This document shows, piece by piece, positions 51,341-60,874 of a DNA stretch of 64,000 nucleotides. The notes under the pieces were generated by a model. It saw only the letters and a program-made list of their open reading frames with translations, ran no database searches and was not told the origin of the DNA. The number at the start of each line of letters is the position of its first letter. Positions within the stretch are counted from its first letter, which is position 1. A program made the position numbers and the translations under genes. The DNA comes from Mycobacterium rhizamassiliense (lineage in GTDB: Bacteria; Actinomycetota; Actinomycetes; Mycobacteriales; Mycobacteriaceae), in assembly GCF_900157375.1 (NCBI RefSeq), contig NZ_LT721901.1, forward strand, positions 2,714,315-2,778,314, in the 5' to 3' direction.

Positions 51341-52186
51341 GTGCGTGTAGCCAATGTTGGTGGCCGGTTGACGTTGGTCGTCGAGGGCGCTGGCATCGAC
51401 GTCCAGAAGGCCAGCAACGGTCGTTTTTCGGCCGATCCGGCGGCCATCTACGATCGGTGGACGGAGTTTCGGCGCTGGGCCTCCTCAGGGGTCGATTTTC
51501 CCGCCGACCCGATCGACGAGCAGAGCCTCGGAGCGCCGTCACCAAGGCCGCGCCAAGTGTTCTCCATCGGAGCCAACTATCCCGACCACGCCGCAGAGGC
51601 CGATTTCACCCTGCCCGAGGTGATGGAGGTCTTCTCGAAGTTCCCCTCCTCGATCACCGGGCCGAACGCCGACGTCCCGCTGCCCAAGGACACGGTGGAC
51701 TGGGAAGCCGAACTCGTCGTCGTCATCGGGACAGCAGCACATCGCGTGGCGAAGAAGGACGCCTGGGATCACGTCGCCGGAGTGATGGCGGGCCAGGACT
51801 ATTCGGAACGCGAGCGGCAGATGGCCGCCAGCCAGTGGGGTCTGGCCAAGTCGTACCCGGCCTTCGGTCCGACCGGACCGTGGCTCGTGACGCCGGATGA
51901 ATTTCCCAACCCTGACGACATCGGCATCACCTGCTGGCTCAACGGTGAGCAGGTGCAACACGCCCGCACCGCGCGGATGATCTACTCGGTACCGGACATC
52001 GTTGCCGAATTATCGCTGCACTGCACGCTTTATCCCGGCGATCTGATCTTTACCGGGACCATGGCTGGCGTCGGCTTCATCCGCAAGCCACCTCGCTACC
52101 TCGCGGTCGCAGACATCGTCGAGACCGAAGTCGAGGGTGTGGGACGACTGCGAAACACGATGGTGGCGCCCGGATTCACCCGATGA
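51341..52186 (+). CDS. FAH-family hydrolase
   Basis: 281 residues from GTG with GGAGG about 9 bases upstream. FAH core with VDWEAELVVVIG (metal-binding Glu), VAGVMAGQDYSERERQM, FGPTGPWLVTPDE, LNGEQVQHARTARMIYSVPDIVAEL and LYPGDLIFTGTMAGVGF. It would hydrolyse the ring-cleavage product of the LigB dioxygenase in place of an alpha/beta hydrolase. Overlaps the CoA ligase start by 4 bases. Confidence 0.88.
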   Translation: MRVANVGGRLTLVVEGAGIDVQKASNGRFSADPAAIYDRWTEFRRWASSGVDFPADPIDEQSLGAPSPRPRQVFSIGANYPDHAAEADFTLPEVMEVFSKFPSSITGPNADVPLPKDTVDWEAELVVVIGTAAHRVAKKDAWDHVAGVMAGQDYSERERQMAASQWGLAKSYPAFGPTGPWLVTPDEFPNPDDIGITCWLNGEQVQHARTARMIYSVPDIVAELSLHCTLYPGDLIFTGTMAGVGFIRKPPRYLAVADIVETEVEGVGRLRNTMVAPGFTR

Positions 52187-53820
52187 AGAACAAGGTCATC
52201 CACCGCTGGCACGACCAGGAGCAGGCGCACAGGTACCGCCAAGCCGGTATCTGGGGCGACCAAACACTCCCTGAGCTGTTCGACGAGCAGGTGGCCCGCG
52301 ACCCGGATCGAATGGCGCTGATCGACGACCATGTGCGCTGGACCTACGCAGAGCTCGCGGATCTGACCCGGCGGGCGGCCAATCTGCTCCTGCACCTCGG
52401 CGTAAAACCGGGTGACCCGGTTGCTGTGCAGCTACCGACCTGCGGCCTGCTACCCCTGGTCCACCTGGCGGCCAATCGCATCGGCGCTTACATCGTGGCC
52501 ATGCCCACCCGATGGCGCCGCGCGGAGGTCGGCGCACTGCTCGACACGATTAGTGCGCAGGTATTAATCGGTGTGGAATCCGATAGGGATATCGACGTCC
52601 GGGCGCTGCACGACGACGTGCGGGCGACGCTCCCGGATCTGTGCGAGGTGCTCTACGCCCGGACGGGAGCCGCCGACGGGTTCGAAGCGCTGATCCGCGC
52701 CACCGAACCGCTGGACGCAGCCACCGCGCACCGACTGCGTGCCGATCCCGATGAGCCGGCGCACGTCATGTGCTCGTCGGGTACCACCGGCGTGCCGAAG
52801 GCGTCGCTCTGGAGCGGCAACGACATGATCACGCTGTTGGTCCACCAGACCGCCCAGGCGTTGGGGCTTACCCGCGAGGACGTGGCAGCCGCGATCGCAC
52901 CGGCCGGGCAGGGATCCACCGGTTACATCTTTGCGATCCTGATGCCGCTCCTGATCGGTGCGACAAGCGCGATGCTCGAGCACTGGCGCCCGCAGCCGGC
53001 GCTGGAACTGATCACGCGCGAGCGGTGCACCTTCGCAACCGCGATACCGACCCAGATGGTCATGATGCTCGACCTCGATCTGGAGTCGGCCGACCTCTCG
53101 GCATTCACCCGATTCAACAACGCCGGTGCACCTCTGCCGCCCCGCGTCGCCGAGGAGGTCGAACGACGGATGGGGTGCAAAGTCCACAACGTCTACGGAA
53201 CCACCGACGGCGGTGTGCCGACCATGACAACCCTCGACGATCCCGAGTGGGCCCGGTGGACCACCGTCGGCCGGGTCTGCGAGGGTGAGGAAGTCCAGTT
53301 GCGGGCGCCCGACGGCGCCGTGGTGGCTCAGGGCCAGACCGGTGAGGTGTTCTGGCGCGGCGCCAACAACACCTATGGATATTTGAACCAGCCGGATTAC
53401 GACCTGGCCAACTGGGATGCCGAGGGCTGGTACCGCTCCGGAGATCTCGGCGAGTTCGACGATGCCGGATATCTCAGAATCGTTGGGCGGGCCAAGGACA
53501 TGATCCTGCGCGGGGGCATGAACATCTTTCCCTTCGAGGTGGAAACGGTTCTGATCAAGCACCATGCAGTGGCGGCGGTGGCGATTGTCCCCGTGCCCGA
53601 CGCGCGACTAGGCGAACGCGCTTGTGCTGTCGTGGTCGCCAGCGGCCAACCGCCCACTCTGTCGGATCTCACCGAGTTCCTCGACCACCACGGTCTGGCG
53701 AAATTCAAGTTCCCCGAACACCTGCTGATCGTCGACGAACTTCCCATCAATCCCGGCGGGAAGGTCGACAAGAACCGCCTGCAGGCGTTGGCCGCCGACT
53801 GTGTACTGCCCTCCTACTGA
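52183..53820 (+). CDS. AMP-dependent acyl-CoA ligase
   Basis: 545 residues, starting in the FAH stop. ANL motifs: phosphate loop MCSSGTTGVPKAS (~190-202), NVYGTTDGG, WYRSGDLGEFDDAGYLRIVGRAKDMILRGGMNIFP and the catalytic Lys loop NPGGKVDKNR. It forms a CoA thioester from an acid released by ring cleavage, or from the starting acid. It resembles cyclohexanecarboxylate/dihydroxybenzoate-type ligases more than the ligase at 4076. A BadI/MenB-type crotonase follows. Confidence 0.88.
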   Translation: MKNKVIHRWHDQEQAHRYRQAGIWGDQTLPELFDEQVARDPDRMALIDDHVRWTYAELADLTRRAANLLLHLGVKPGDPVAVQLPTCGLLPLVHLAANRIGAYIVAMPTRWRRAEVGALLDTISAQVLIGVESDRDIDVRALHDDVRATLPDLCEVLYARTGAADGFEALIRATEPLDAATAHRLRADPDEPAHVMCSSGTTGVPKASLWSGNDMITLLVHQTAQALGLTREDVAAAIAPAGQGSTGYIFAILMPLLIGATSAMLEHWRPQPALELITRERCTFATAIPTQMVMMLDLDLESADLSAFTRFNNAGAPLPPRVAEEVERRMGCKVHNVYGTTDGGVPTMTTLDDPEWARWTTVGRVCEGEEVQLRAPDGAVVAQGQTGEVFWRGANNTYGYLNQPDYDLANWDAEGWYRSGDLGEFDDAGYLRIVGRAKDMILRGGMNIFPFEVETVLIKHHAVAAVAIVPVPDARLGERACAVVVASGQPPTLSDLTEFLDHHGLAKFKFPEHLLIVDELPINPGGKVDKNRLQALAADCVLPSY

Positions 53821-53843
53821 TCCGCGACCGAAAGGCAATGCCG

Positions 53844-54665
53844 ATGCCCGATTACGACGACATCACCTACTCGGTGGAAAACGCCACCGCCGTCATCACC
53901 ATCAATCGACCCGAGCGTTACAACGCTTTTCGTGGCCAGACGGTCGAGGAACTGATCAAAGCCTTTCGTTCGGCCTGGGCCGACACCGCCGTGCGCGCAG
54001 TCATCCTGACCGGCGCCGGTGGCAAGGCGTTCTGCGCAGGTGGTGACGTCAAGCAGCGTGCGGAGACCGGTGATTACGGCCCTACCGAGAGTGGACTGTT
54101 CGAAATCGGCTACCTGCACAAGCTGATTCGCGACATCCCCAAACCGGTGATCGCCGCCGTGAACGGGGCCGCAATCGGAGGCGGTCACGTACTGCATGTC
54201 TTGTGTGATCTCAGCATCGCGTCCTGCAACGCCACGTTCGGTCAAGCGGGGCCGCGGGTGGGGTCGTTCGACGCGGGTTTCGGCTCGGCCTTCCTCGCAC
54301 GGGTGGTCGGCGAGAAGCGGGCTCGCGAGATCTGGTTTTTGTGCCGGCAGTACGACGCCGAAACCGCCGAGCGTTGGGGTCTGGTCAACGCGGTGGTCCC
54401 AGCCGATCGGCTGCTCGAGGAGGCCAAGTCCTGGGCGGCCGAGATCGCCGCGCTAAGCCCCACGGCCATCCGCTTCCTCAAGCAGTCGTTCAACGCCGAC
54501 ACCGATCATCAGGCGGGGCTGAGCAACCTTGGGCTGTCCGCGGTCGACCTCTTCTACGAGTCGCCCGAAGGGCAGGAAGGTGCCCGGGCGTTCGCCGAGA
54601 AACGCACGCCGGACTTCGCGGCGTACGCCACGAAGGCGCCGGTCGGCGTCGACGCTCGATGTTGA
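53844..54665 (+). CDS. BadI/MenB-type crotonase (cyclic beta-ketoacyl-CoA hydrolase-like)
   Basis: 273 residues from MPDYDDITYSVEN, with AAAGG eight bases upstream; an ATG at 53838 is also possible. It is closely related to the protein at 5944: INRPERYNAF, FCAGGDVKQRAETGDYG, AIGGGHVLHVLCDLSIA, GSFDAGFGSAFLARVVG, KRAREIWFLCRQY. Here the second Gly-Gly-Asp is followed by Val, not Gln. Expected to open a ring by retro-Claisen hydrolysis of a cyclic beta-ketoacyl-CoA. Last gene of the operon. Confidence 0.85.
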   Translation: MPDYDDITYSVENATAVITINRPERYNAFRGQTVEELIKAFRSAWADTAVRAVILTGAGGKAFCAGGDVKQRAETGDYGPTESGLFEIGYLHKLIRDIPKPVIAAVNGAAIGGGHVLHVLCDLSIASCNATFGQAGPRVGSFDAGFGSAFLARVVGEKRAREIWFLCRQYDAETAERWGLVNAVVPADRLLEEAKSWAAEIAALSPTAIRFLKQSFNADTDHQAGLSNLGLSAVDLFYESPEGQEGARAFAEKRTPDFAAYATKAPVGVDARC

Positions 54666-55097
54666 GGGGGCGACCCGTCGCGGTGGCAGACATGGCAACG
54701 GTGACCCGAGCTGCGCGCGGCGCGCGGGACTGGTGGCGCACTTCACCGCCGCACAGTCCTCGGAATGTGGGCGGAGTTGACATAAACGTCGGTTCTTGTC
54801 AATTCCCGTCCTGAAGTGGATAAATGCGCGTGTCATCGCGATCCATCCGGGCGACGGGCAACATCCCTACTTGACGACGACACGGCCGTCAAGCACCTGT
54901 GTCAAGGTGTGGACAGGCAACCACAAGGTCGTTGCGGTTACCGGGCCAGCAGCGCCCCGCGACAACGACCTGGTGGGCTTGGGCGCAGATGAATTCGCGA
55001 TGCTTGCCGACCAGATCGTCGCAAACCCGATGCTGAACGGGAAACGATACGACTTGACGGTGCGCTGCGGATGGCGCCCCGCTAACCGCGCTAAAGG
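54666..55097. other. 432-base interval without a recognised gene
   Basis: A plus-strand frame from 54796 continues into the tetR gene on the other strand. Its first 100 codons (VWTGNHKVVAVTGPAAPR, NDLVGLGADEFAMLADQIV) look protein-like but match nothing I recognise, so it may be a gene remnant. No terminator-like hairpin stands out. Confidence 0.3.
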
Positions 55098-55715
55098 TCA
55101 GCTGGCCTTCGCGCGTGGCCTCCGCTTGGCTCGCTGTGTGGTCGCGCCCGGCGGCGCGACGCGAAACAACGACGTGATCATGGCGGGCACTCCGTCGGAG
55201 CGGCCACCGGGCAGGAACAGCATCGACATGACGCAGCGCAAGAACAGCTCACCGAGCTGGCGCTTCGTTAACATCTCACTGAGTACCAGCGGTGATTCGT
55301 CGGCGGCCGGACCCAACGCCGCGGTGACCGCGTCGACGAGTTTCGGAAATGTCTCGCGAATGAACCGCAACGTGAAATCGGGTGCTACATCGAGCATCCT
55401 GACGAAATCCCCGCCGGCGGCGCGATTGGCGATGATGGTGTCCAACACCACTTGGACACGGACCGCAGGGTCGGGGTTGGTCTCGATCGCAGCTGCGAAC
55501 GCGCCGGCGATCCCGTCTTCGAAATGCCGGCAAAGCGTGGCCAATACATCGTCTTTGCTGGTGAAGTAGCGGTAGAAGGTGCCGCGGGCGACGCCAGAGG
55601 ATTCGCAGATGTCACTCACCGAAAGCTTGTGTGTCCCTTGTCGGGTGATCGCCTCCATCGTGCCAGCGACGATTTTATCGACGGTCTTGTCCGATCGCTG
55701 ATCACTTCCGGCCAT
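55098..55715 (-). CDS. TetR-family transcriptional regulator
   Basis: 205 residues with GAGGTGA upstream. Helix-turn-helix KLSVSDICESSGVARGTFYRYFTSKDDVLATL, then a helical ligand domain (VVLDTIIANRAAGGDFVRMLDVAPDFTLRFIRETFP) and a basic tail (QRAKRRPRAKAS). Distinct from the TetR at 46831, though both have the Arg/Lys-rich end. It follows convergently after the BadI-like operon and may regulate that operon or the decayed genes beyond it. Confidence 0.88.
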   Translation of the reverse strand: MAGSDQRSDKTVDKIVAGTMEAITRQGTHKLSVSDICESSGVARGTFYRYFTSKDDVLATLCRHFEDGIAGAFAAAIETNPDPAVRVQVVLDTIIANRAAGGDFVRMLDVAPDFTLRFIRETFPKLVDAVTAALGPAADESPLVLSEMLTKRQLGELFLRCVMSMLFLPGGRSDGVPAMITSLFRVAPPGATTQRAKRRPRAKAS

Positions 55716-55928
55716 GTGTCATTTCACCTCGTTAGCAAGCCACTCAGCCACGGACTGGCGCAGCCATGCGTCTTTTCGTGACTGACTGGGACAGCCTGAT
55801 CACTTGGTGTCCTACTTGTCCAATTATGGATTATGCCGCCTCACTATCTGGGACCGGCGCGTCCCGATGTGAGCAAACCCACATTGACGGCGTGACCTGC
55901 CCCACTTGTGCGGGCAGGATTGGCGGCT

Positions 55929-56166
55929 TCAGGTGCTCCCAACGGTATTGCGGAATATCCCGATACGCTCGATTTCCGTCTCGACGGCATCTCGAGGTTG
56001 CAGGAATCGACTGTCTCAAGGCTATTACGGCGGTCGTCCCGCTGAAGAGCAGGTCACCGCAACGCAACTCGATGCCCTCATTGACGTAGCTGATCAGTTC
56101 GGGCGTAGGCCATGCCATCGCCCCGGTGTTGTCGTGCTGGCGCTGTTCACCGGTGACCCGCAACAA
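55929..56166 (-). pseudogene. FAH-family hydrolase, C-terminal remnant
   Basis: Reads LRVTGEQRQHDNTGAMAW and ELISYVNEGIELRCGDLLFSGTTAV, then continues after a frameshift as DAVETEIERIGIFRNTVGST and a stop. This is the end of an FAH-family protein like those at 45988 and 51341; the first two thirds are missing. A relic of a third gene of this type. Confidence 0.7.
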
Positions 56167-56403
56167 AGTGTCGACTTCTGGCTGGCGGGAGGCGTTCAGC
56201 TCGGCCGGTGTGACGATCTACGGCCCGACCGATGTGGTGCGGTCCAGAGATTTCATGCTGTATAGGTCAAGCCCGCCGAGCCCTTTGGTGTAGCGGCCCA
56301 GCTGTCGATGTCGCCGTCGATGCGGCGCACGGTGTCGGGTGTCGGGGTCGATGAGTCCCCAGAACCACGCGTCGCCACCATCGCCGAATCTGCCGATTCG
56401 CGT

Positions 56404-56601
56404 CTAAGCCTTCCGGTCAAAGCGCGGGCCGAATATTTGCGCAGCGTTGTTCCTGATGACCTCCGATATCGTAGGTGGCCCAAAGTCGTTCGCGCGTAGG
56501 TAGTTCGTGGTGTCGGGGGAGCTTTCAAGCGACAGCAGCACCCGATAGTCAGTGCCGAGCAGGATCCGGTCCGCGCTGAGGGCTTCGATGGCGCGGCGCT
56601 A
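56404..56601 (-). pseudogene. amidohydrolase (ACMSD-like), C-terminal remnant
   Basis: A frame of about 65 codons reads RAIEALSADRILLGTDYRVL, SLESSPDTTNYLRANDFGPPTI and SEVIRNNAAQIFGPRFDRKA, then stops. LGTDY is the conserved Asp motif of amidohydrolase family 2 and the ending IRNNAAQIFG is its typical last helix. The metal-binding N-terminal half is missing. No other gene is supported in 55716-56670. Confidence 0.65.
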
Positions 56602-56670
56602 TGTGGCCACTGGACTATCGCCGATAGGCCCCGGCCGGGGTTTCTGGGTAGCTCGACTACCCGGGCGGCT

Positions 56671-59600
56671 TCACAGTGACAGCGCCGAGGTATCGACTCC
56701 CAGTTGAGTCAGCCGGGTGACGTAGCGCCCGACGTTTTCCATCTTTACTTCCTCGTAGCCGCGAACCAGGTCGGGTGCTGAGGCCACCGCGACTGCGCGG
56801 TCGTAGGAATCCGCGGTAAGCGACGACAAGAGTTCGAGGATGGTGGACTCGTAATGCGCGGCGAGCCGACGCTCCAGGCGCCGTATGCGCGTGTGACCAA
56901 ACGGGTCGAGAACCGTGCCGCGGAGGGACTTGCCCTTCGCCATCAGCCGCAACGTGAAGTGTGTGCGGGGCCCCATGCTGATCTTCTTGCGGCGCCCGAG
57001 TGCCTTGAGCAGCGGCGGATGCAGCTTGTAGGTGAGCTTTTCCCCGCCGGGGACCTGACGTTGGACGAATTGCCGGAAGTCAGAGTCGGTGAGCATTCGC
57101 GCCACCTCGTACTCGTCCTTGTAGGCGAGAAGCTTGAAGAAGTACGTGACCACGGCCTCGGAGAGTTCGGTGCGATCGATGATGCCGCGTTCCCGTTCCC
57201 ACACCTGTTCTACCACGTTGACCAACCGCGCCGCGGTGCGATTGCCTTGGTAGGCAACAAGGTCCGCGGTGCGGCGTGCCAGTGTGTCGCGGGTCGTGCC
57301 CAGCACCGTGCAAGAGTCGAGCAGGTGGCTGGGTGTCTTGACGTTTCGACGGGGTGGCCGTCCCGGCGGCGCGGTGGCGCTCTGAAAGGCTTCGGGGCTC
57401 TCCACCGCGACGCGTCCCCACCGGAACGCGGTCTGATTGGCCTGCACGGCGACGCCATTGATGGCGATCGCCTCTTCGATCGCTTTGGCGCTAATGGGGA
57501 TCGCGCCGAGCTGATAGGCAGCGCCGACGAGCAGGAAGTTGGCCGGTGTCGTGCTGCCGAACAGGCGCTCGGCGGCGCCGAGCGCGTCGAACGAAATCAG
57601 CGAACGGGTGTGCAGATCGAGCCGGGACAACAGGGCGTCGGTGGCCGGATAGTCTAGGGCACTGTTGTAAACCATGTCGCCGGTTGGGGTCTGACTGGTC
57701 GAGGCGACCGCGATCGTGCGGTCCGGGCTGCCGTAGCCGACATTGTTTGCGTCGACGGCGGTGAGAAGGTCAAACGCGAGAACGCAGTCGGCCGATGCCG
57801 GGCTGATGCGGTTGGACGACGCGGCGGCTTCGTTGCTCAGCCGCAGGTGCGATGTCACCGGACCCGCCTTCTGGCTTAGGCCGGTCTGGTCGAGTCCTTC
57901 GACGTGTAATCCGTTGCGCAGAGCGGCCATCGCAAGCACTTGGTTGACGGTCACAATCCCGGTCCCGCCGATGCCGGCGAGAAAGATGTTGTAGACACCG
58001 GTGACGTTGATTCGCTTCGGATCGCCGACCGTCGCCGGCGATAAAGCCTGCGGTGGCGCCGTTGCGGCGCGTGATTGCGGAAGTTCCACTGTGACGAACG
58101 ACGGGCAGTTTCCGTCCAGGCATGAGTAGTCCGTGTTGCAAGTACTCTGGTCGATCTGCGTTTTTCGCCCCAGCTCCGTCTCGATCGGTTGCACCGAAAG
58201 GCAATTGCTTTTCACGCCGCAGTCGCCGCAGCCCTCGCAGACCGCCTCGTTGATCACGACGCGGGTCCTGCGCTCGGGCAACGTGCCGCGCTTGCGTTTG
58301 CGGCGGGCGTCGGCCGCGCACTGCTGGTCGTAGATCAGCGCGGTGACCCCCGTGGTGTCCCGCAGGAGTCGCTGCGCCTCGTCGAGGCGATCACGGTCCC
58401 AGACCAGAACGCCTTTGGCGAACAATGACCCCTTGTGCCGCTTGGGCTCATCGGCGCAAACGATCACCTTGGTGACACCGTCGGCGACGAGTTTGTGTGT
58501 CAGCTCGGGCACAGTCAGTCCACCCTCGACCTCTTGTGCGCCGGTCATCGCGACCGCGGAGTTGTACAGGATCTTGTAGGTGATATTGACTCCCGCGGCC
58601 ACGCAGGCTTGCACCGCCAGCTGGCCGGAGTGGAAATACGTTCCGTCGCCGACATTTTGGAAGATATGCTCGATATCGGTGAAAGGGGACTGGCCGATCC
58701 ACTGCGCGCCCTCGCCGCCCATCTGAGTGAGCCCGGTGACCTGGGAGTCGGTGCGCGAAGACATCGTCACCAGGGTGTGACACCCGATACCGCCGCCGGC
58801 CAACGAGCCTTCCAGGACAGCCGTGGAGCGGTTGTGCGGACAGCCCGAGCAAAAGTAGGCGGTGCGCTCGGTGGGCAGCACGGTCAACTCGAGGCTCGGC
58901 GGTGGCGGAGCGGCCAGGGCCACTCGTCCCTCGAGAAGCGTGCGTAGCGGGCCGGTCAAACGGGCGGCACTCAATTGCCCGTTCGGCGGAATCAGGGTGC
59001 GTCCGTCGGGGCCGCGTTTACCCAGAACCTGCGGTGCATCGCTGCGCCCATACAGGATGTCCTTGACCTGGAGTTCGACGAACGCGGTCTTGTCTTCGAC
59101 GACGAGCACCTGCTCCACGCCACGGGCCAGACGGCGTACTTTCTCGGCGCCCAGCGGGTAGGGCATGCCGACACGCAGGATCCGAATTCCGTTGCGCGCG
59201 AGGACGTCTTCAGTCAGGTCAAGGGCGGAAAGGGCTTCGCGGACTGAGTCGTACGCCGTGCCAACGGCCACGATTCCGAGCCACGCATGAGCCGGATCCA
59301 CCTCGATGGTGTCGATCTCGTTGGCGGCGTTGAAGGCCTCGACCATCGCCCATCGGGGGCCGTATAGATCGGCCTCGGCCAGCACACTGTCCGGTGGTGC
59401 GGCAGGTATGCGCTGCCGATACGACCAGGGCCGGCCCTCCCACTCGATCGATGGAACCGTGATGTCGAAGTCGGTGAAATCTCTGTCCAGAGTCCACACA
59501 CCGTCGGCCACGTCGGCCACGATCTTCAGCGCGGGCCAGCATCCCGATGCGCGGGACAACGCGACGCCGTAGAGGCCGAATGCGACGATCTCTTCGGCAT

Positions 59601-60147
59601 TGCGAGGAAAGAAGATCGGCATGGACAGTGCCGCCAGCGAGCGCTCACTCGATGCGGGGACGCTGGAAGATTTCGCGGCCGGGTCATCACCGACCAGGGC
59701 TAGCGCCCCGCCGCCCAGGTTCGCGCCGTACATGGCAGCGTGGCGCAGCGCATCGCTGGCACGGTCTAGGCCGGGGCCCTTGCCGTACCAGACGCCCACG
59801 ACGCCGTCGTAGGAGCGGGTACCGGTGGGCAGTTCGAGCTGGCTTCCCCACACCGATGTGGCGGCGAGCTCTTCATTCACACCGGGGACCAGGCGCACGT
59901 CGTGTTCCAACGCCAGTTCAGGCAGGCTCGCCAGCAATTGGTCCAGCCCGGCTAGTGGGCTGCCCTGGTAACCCGAGACAAAAGTGGCAACCCGCCGACC
60001 CGCGCGGGCATCGCGTTCGTGTTGCTCTGCCAACTGCCGTGCTATGGCCTGGACACCGGTAAGTAACACGGGACCGGAGCGCGGGCGATACCGGGCAGCG
60101 AGGGTCGAGTCGATGACCACCGACTCGACGGCCTGGGTTGTCGTCAT
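56671..60147 (-). CDS. fused 2-oxoacid:ferredoxin oxidoreductase (indolepyruvate ferredoxin oxidoreductase-like)
   Basis: 1158 residues, the fused three-part form. N-terminal half contains thiamine-diphosphate enzyme domains (VPGVNEELAAT, GVWYGKGPGLDRASDALRH, GGGIGCHTLVTM, QMGGEGAQWIG). The centre has iron-sulfur Cys in CEGCGDCGVKSNCLS and CLDGNCPSF. The C-terminal part is the gamma-type domain (IFLAGIGGTGIVTVNQVLA). It oxidatively decarboxylates arylpyruvates or other 2-oxoacids to acyl-CoA. Divergent from an lrp gene, which probably controls it. Confidence 0.9.
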   Translation of the reverse strand: MTTTQAVESVVIDSTLAARYRPRSGPVLLTGVQAIARQLAEQHERDARAGRRVATFVSGYQGSPLAGLDQLLASLPELALEHDVRLVPGVNEELAATSVWGSQLELPTGTRSYDGVVGVWYGKGPGLDRASDALRHAAMYGANLGGGALALVGDDPAAKSSSVPASSERSLAALSMPIFFPRNAEEIVAFGLYGVALSRASGCWPALKIVADVADGVWTLDRDFTDFDITVPSIEWEGRPWSYRQRIPAAPPDSVLAEADLYGPRWAMVEAFNAANEIDTIEVDPAHAWLGIVAVGTAYDSVREALSALDLTEDVLARNGIRILRVGMPYPLGAEKVRRLARGVEQVLVVEDKTAFVELQVKDILYGRSDAPQVLGKRGPDGRTLIPPNGQLSAARLTGPLRTLLEGRVALAAPPPPSLELTVLPTERTAYFCSGCPHNRSTAVLEGSLAGGGIGCHTLVTMSSRTDSQVTGLTQMGGEGAQWIGQSPFTDIEHIFQNVGDGTYFHSGQLAVQACVAAGVNITYKILYNSAVAMTGAQEVEGGLTVPELTHKLVADGVTKVIVCADEPKRHKGSLFAKGVLVWDRDRLDEAQRLLRDTTGVTALIYDQQCAADARRKRKRGTLPERRTRVVINEAVCEGCGDCGVKSNCLSVQPIETELGRKTQIDQSTCNTDYSCLDGNCPSFVTVELPQSRAATAPPQALSPATVGDPKRINVTGVYNIFLAGIGGTGIVTVNQVLAMAALRNGLHVEGLDQTGLSQKAGPVTSHLRLSNEAAASSNRISPASADCVLAFDLLTAVDANNVGYGSPDRTIAVASTSQTPTGDMVYNSALDYPATDALLSRLDLHTRSLISFDALGAAERLFGSTTPANFLLVGAAYQLGAIPISAKAIEEAIAINGVAVQANQTAFRWGRVAVESPEAFQSATAPPGRPPRRNVKTPSHLLDSCTVLGTTRDTLARRTADLVAYQGNRTAARLVNVVEQVWERERGIIDRTELSEAVVTYFFKLLAYKDEYEVARMLTDSDFRQFVQRQVPGGEKLTYKLHPPLLKALGRRKKISMGPRTHFTLRLMAKGKSLRGTVLDPFGHTRIRRLERRLAAHYESTILELLSSLTADSYDRAVAVASAPDLVRGYEEVKMENVGRYVTRLTQLGVDTSALSL

Positions 60148-60262
60148 GGCGTTTCACCGTCCAATGGTTCGGTTGTCACCACCCGGTAGGTGACTCGGAT
60201 GTACCATTAACTTTGGCTCTGATAGCGAATCAGGTCAACTAATGTTCTAGTAACTATCCAGA

Positions 60263-60874
60263 ATGGTCAGCCAGTGGCATTCGTCACGTTTCGGGGTGAG
60301 TGAATTGGTCAGCATCGATCGACTTGATGCCGAATTGCTCGAGATGCTTACTAGCGATGCGCGCGCCGGCGTGGTGGAGCTGGCATCGAAGCTAGGGATC
60401 TCCCGCAACACCGTGCAGTCGCGGCTCAAGCGGATGGAAGAGGGCGGTTTGCTCTCCGGTTATCGACCCGAACTCGATCTGGCCCGGGCGGGGATATCTA
60501 CCCAGGCATTCATTGGCCTCGAAATCCAGCAAGGTCAACTCGCGTCGATCGTCGCGGCTCTCGCCGCCATGCCTCACGTGCTAGAGGTCCACGCCACGAC
60601 CGGTCGCGAAGACTTCCTGGTCCGCGTCGCGACGCAGACACAGGCCGAGTTGCAGGAGCTCATTGAGCAGATCCTGTTGATACCAGGGGTAGTTCACTCC
60701 ACAACGACGTTGGCGTTGACCACGCCATTGCCCTACCGGACGGTGCCGCTGCTCAAAGACGTCACAAAGGGCTCGGGTTGGGGACGCTCGACTCCTGCAC
60801 AGAGGGGACCTAACTCCACGTCGACCGGCGGACGCGCGCACCGACGGCAGCGTAGCCAACGGACGACTGGCTAA
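60263..60874 (+). CDS. Lrp/AsnC-family transcriptional regulator
   Basis: Up to 203 residues from ATG; GTG at 60296 (VSELVSIDRLD) is equally plausible. N-terminal helix-turn-helix AGVVELASKLGISRNTVQSRLKRMEEGGLLSGY, then the RAM ligand domain (AFIGLEIQQGQLASIV, VLEVHATTGREDFLVRVAT). Divergent from the 2-oxoacid oxidoreductase, a common arrangement for its regulation. The last 38 residues, from VTKGSGW on, lie inside the 238-bp duplication made by the IS element; the gene itself is intact. Confidence 0.88.
   Translation: MVSQWHSSRFGVSELVSIDRLDAELLEMLTSDARAGVVELASKLGISRNTVQSRLKRMEEGGLLSGYRPELDLARAGISTQAFIGLEIQQGQLASIVAALAAMPHVLEVHATTGREDFLVRVATQTQAELQELIEQILLIPGVVHSTTTLALTTPLPYRTVPLLKDVTKGSGWGRSTPAQRGPNSTSTGGRAHRRQRSQRTTG

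Noticed and set aside
52564..53565. 333-codon minus-strand frame opposite the right CoA ligase
   Set aside because: Antisense to a gene with full ligase motifs; composition typical of a shadow frame.
54796..55569. 257-codon plus-strand frame before and across the second tetR
   Set aside because: Most of it is antisense to tetR; the first 100 codons match no family, so only the interval is noted.
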